A DNA stretch of 37,214 nt from Acanthamoeba castellanii str. Neff (Eukaryota; Discosea; Longamoebia; Acanthamoebidae): contig NW_004457246.1 in NCBI RefSeq assembly GCF_000313135.1, forward strand, positions 7,836 to 45,049. The letters are read 5' to 3'. The notes beneath the pieces are model-generated. The model did not search any database. It saw nothing but the letters and a program-made list of their open reading frames with translations, and was not told the DNA's origin. The position numbers and the translations under genes were made by a program. Below, piece by piece: positions 32,715 through 37,214 of the stretch (its first letter is position 1; each line of letters starts with the position of its first letter).

Positions 32715-33262
32715 CTGTCTCAAAAGATGTGCTTTTTTTCAAGTGTCTCTCGTGAGCTCACTTGTGGCCGATCAAGCGTGCTTCCAGTGTGCTGATTCCT
32801 TCACCACGTGCACCCGCTGCCCAGGTTTGAGTTTGGAGTTGGCCTGAGTGGGTGGTAGGGCTTGGGGCTCTTGAGAAGAATGGAAAAGACTGTCTTGGGT
32901 GGTGGGCAGCTTTTGAGGCTGTGGAAGGTTCCGCACGCCGAAAGCTCAACCCGTGCGGGAGCACACACCAATGGGGTCGCGAGCTCGGCGGTCTGCGGAG
33001 GTGATTGGCGCTTTTAGGCATTTTCCGCGGCGAACACGCAAGGAGCCAATCGGGTTCCGCTTCGAGATAGGTGCAACGCAACGACGGGACGTTCGTCTCG
33101 TTCGTCCCCTTGGGCCATCTCTCTTTTGCTCCGTTTGGGAACTGCCTTCGCCGGGCCTGCCGGAGAAAACACATCAACTCGGGCTACGACAACTCTTCGT
33201 AACTTTCTTTTTAATATAAGTGTAACTCGATTTGTTTTTTGATGTGTGTGGGGTAGACTGCT
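32715..33262. other. Intergenic: ABC-transporter promoter and P450 3' flank
   Basis: These 548 bases separate the P450 stop from the pump start, both minus strand. The short open frames here have neither codon bias nor family features. T-rich sequence near 33200-33245 lies just past the P450 stop and may hold its polyadenylation region. No RNA gene was seen. Confidence 0.55.
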
Positions 33263-35910
<2,648 letters not shown>

Positions 35911-36197
35911 CTTGGGGCACGCAGCGGCGTTTGTGAGTGTATTGTAAAAAGATGGAAAAGATGAACACGCATGTTTTCGTGCTTGGCTCCTCTTGGCCAA
36001 CGAAGAACCGCCGGAAATAACGAAAATGCGGAACTCCTGACTTTCCACCACTCACCATTCGCCCTACAGTGCGTGTGCTCTGGCTGGCCGCTCTTCAGTC
36101 AAACCAGACCCAATCACCACCTCCCTTGGTGATGGGAGAAATGTTTGGTTTGAGTCCCTTGATGGTGATGGTTCGGGTGCAAGAGAAGAGGCTGCAT
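35911..36197. other. Intergenic: P450 promoter
   Basis: 287 bases between the P450 start and the stop codon of the next minus-strand gene. Short GATGG/GGTGAT words repeat near 36120-36175. No gene seen. Confidence 0.45.
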
Positions 36198-37214
36198 TCA
36201 TTCGTCGAGTTGGGAGGCGAGAAGCAAGTCCAGCGTTTGCATCACGTGCCGGCGTCGTGCAAGAACTAGCTCTCGGCCGGTGAGACCCTCACGCACGGTC
36301 GTCTCTACCTTCCCGCCGGCCGAAGGAGAAAGGGTCGACATCGCCGCCTCTCGCCCACCCACGTCCCCCCCTCGGCTTCGGTTGCTCGTGGCACTCTCGT
36401 TCTGCCTCTTCTTCTCCTCCTCCTCGCCCTCCTCTTCCGCCTTGTTCACCTCCATGCCAGTTGCAAGTCCTTCGTCCTCCGTGTCCTCATCGTAAGTGAT
36501 GTTCTTATTGTCTGGGTCGTCGTTGACGGCGGTGTCTTCACTGTCTTCGTTGTCGTTGTCGTTGTTGCCGTCGTCTGATTGGCTCTGCACCTCCTCTTCT
36601 TCCTCCATTTTGTTCATCTTCTCCTCCTTTCGCTTTTCCTCTTTCCTCTTCCGCTTCTTGGCTTTCCTCTTCCGCTTCTTGGACAACCGTCTGTCGATCG
36701 GTGGGAAGATCGGCGGCACGGGCTTGGAGTAGGTCCGCCGCACCCAGTTGTAGATGGTGGACACGATCGTGGACTTTGTGTAGTGGATCCCGCGGCGCTG
36801 GTCCTTGACCTGATCCCACAGGTGCGCGATGCGGGCCACCACCCAGCCCTGGTCCAGGTCGGCCAGCGGAATGTCCTCGCGCATGAGCGTCTCCATGGCC
36901 TCGAGCTGCAGGCGCCTCCGCAGCCTCATGTGCTCGGTGGGGAGCTCCACCGCGGAGTCAAACTTCAGCTGCCGGTACCGCGCCCATCGGTACCGCTGGT
37001 GCACCACCTCGGCCGACGGCTTGCACTTCTCTTCGTAGCCGAGTCGCGCGCATTCGCGGTCGATGAGAGCCGCGATGCGTACGGTGGACTCCGACTGGTC
37101 GAGCTCCTTCATCATCCGCTGCACCACGGCCGCCGACACCTCGAGTCGCCTGTCGAGCACTTCCTGGCGCACCAGACCGCCCGGTCGCTCTGAGGCCTCA
37201 TGAGCGAGTCGGTG
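36198..37214 (-). CDS. Charged, probably nuclear orphan protein, 5' partial
   Basis: An open frame enters from the right edge (first codon at 37214) and stops at 36198: 338 residues with no ATG that I would accept as the start, so the N-terminus lies outside. The first half is helical with many Arg and Leu (RRRLQLEAMETLMREDIPLA; IHYTKSTIVSTIYNWVRRTY), which might form a helix-turn-helix-like DNA- or protein-binding fold, although I do not recognise it. The middle has a strong NLS-like run of KKRKRKAKKRKRK. The remainder alternates long Glu/Asp/Asn-rich disordered stretches and ends with a short helix (LVLARRRHVMQTLDLLLASQ). Basic then acidic blocks are typical of chromatin or nucleolar proteins; that is inference. 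Confidence 0.65.
   Translation of the reverse strand, partial: HRLAHEASERPGGLVRQEVLDRRLEVSAAVVQRMMKELDQSESTVRIAALIDRECARLGYEEKCKPSAEVVHQRYRWARYRQLKFDSAVELPTEHMRLRRRLQLEAMETLMREDIPLADLDQGWVVARIAHLWDQVKDQRRGIHYTKSTIVSTIYNWVRRTYSKPVPPIFPPIDRRLSKKRKRKAKKRKRKEEKRKEEKMNKMEEEEEVQSQSDDGNNDNDNEDSEDTAVNDDPDNKNITYDEDTEDEGLATGMEVNKAEEEGEEEEKKRQNESATSNRSRGGDVGGREAAMSTLSPSAGGKVETTVREGLTGRELVLARRRHVMQTLDLLLASQLDE

Noticed and set aside
32715..33262. Small open frames between the P450 and the pump
   Set aside because: They are short, overlap on both strands, lack splice-consistent extensions and have no recognisable features.

Overview
This is eukaryotic nuclear DNA, most like a free-living amoebozoan of the Acanthamoeba type. 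The reasons are the compact, very GC-rich genes cut by many short introns, introns filled with TG/CG-rich simple repeats, intron-bearing tRNA genes, and the gene content (Ras GTPases, a LamG/Ig-like receptor, an ABCG-type PDR transporter, and a MYRF-type self-cleaving protein). The organism is an inference. The gene models below were built by hand from reading frame, splice phase and family homology.

Layout. 1-3798 (-): a single-pass receptor with signal peptide, LamG and Ig/PKD-like ectodomain and a cytoplasmic RasGAP domain, running off the left edge. 3970-5802 (-): an intronless 610-aa orphan. 6141-8211 (-): a complete 9-exon KDM8/JMJD5-type JmjC oxygenase. 8305-11318: a 3.0-kb AT-richer, protein-free block bounded by perfect 197-bp inverted repeats, each carrying a tRNA-Tyr with intron, with a tRNA-Ser inside. 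Outside the tRNAs it is almost devoid of CpG. 11441-13911 (+): a PPR protein, probably mitochondrial. 14044-14866 (-): a DJ-1/PfpI protein. 15174-15704 (-): a 114-aa orphan. 16003-16671 and 16930-17583 (+): tandem Ras-family GTPases sharing a promoter motif. 17630-21438 (-): a thioredoxin/NHL-repeat NHLRC2 homologue, 15 exons. 21619-26251 (+): a 1084-aa protein with a polyQ N-terminus, an NLS, a peptidase-S74/ICA self-cleavage domain with Ser-Lys dyad, coiled coils and a fascin-like beta-trefoil. 26315-32714 (-): a full-length PDR/ABCG transporter, 22 exons. 33263-35910 (-): a microsomal cytochrome P450, 13 exons. 36198 to the right edge (-): a charged, probably nuclear, orphan.

Connections. 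A membrane RasGAP and two Ras proteins lie about 12 kb apart and belong to one biochemical pathway, although no co-regulation can be shown from sequence. The P450 and PDR pump sit head-to-tail and could act as a detoxification pair. Three genes (PPR, DJ-1, first Ras) each lack exactly one base in otherwise intact frames, which points to assembly errors, or to recent decay in the Ras case. The two strongest leads are the CpG-depleted, tRNA-bounded inverted-repeat block and the ICA/fascin-fold fusion protein.
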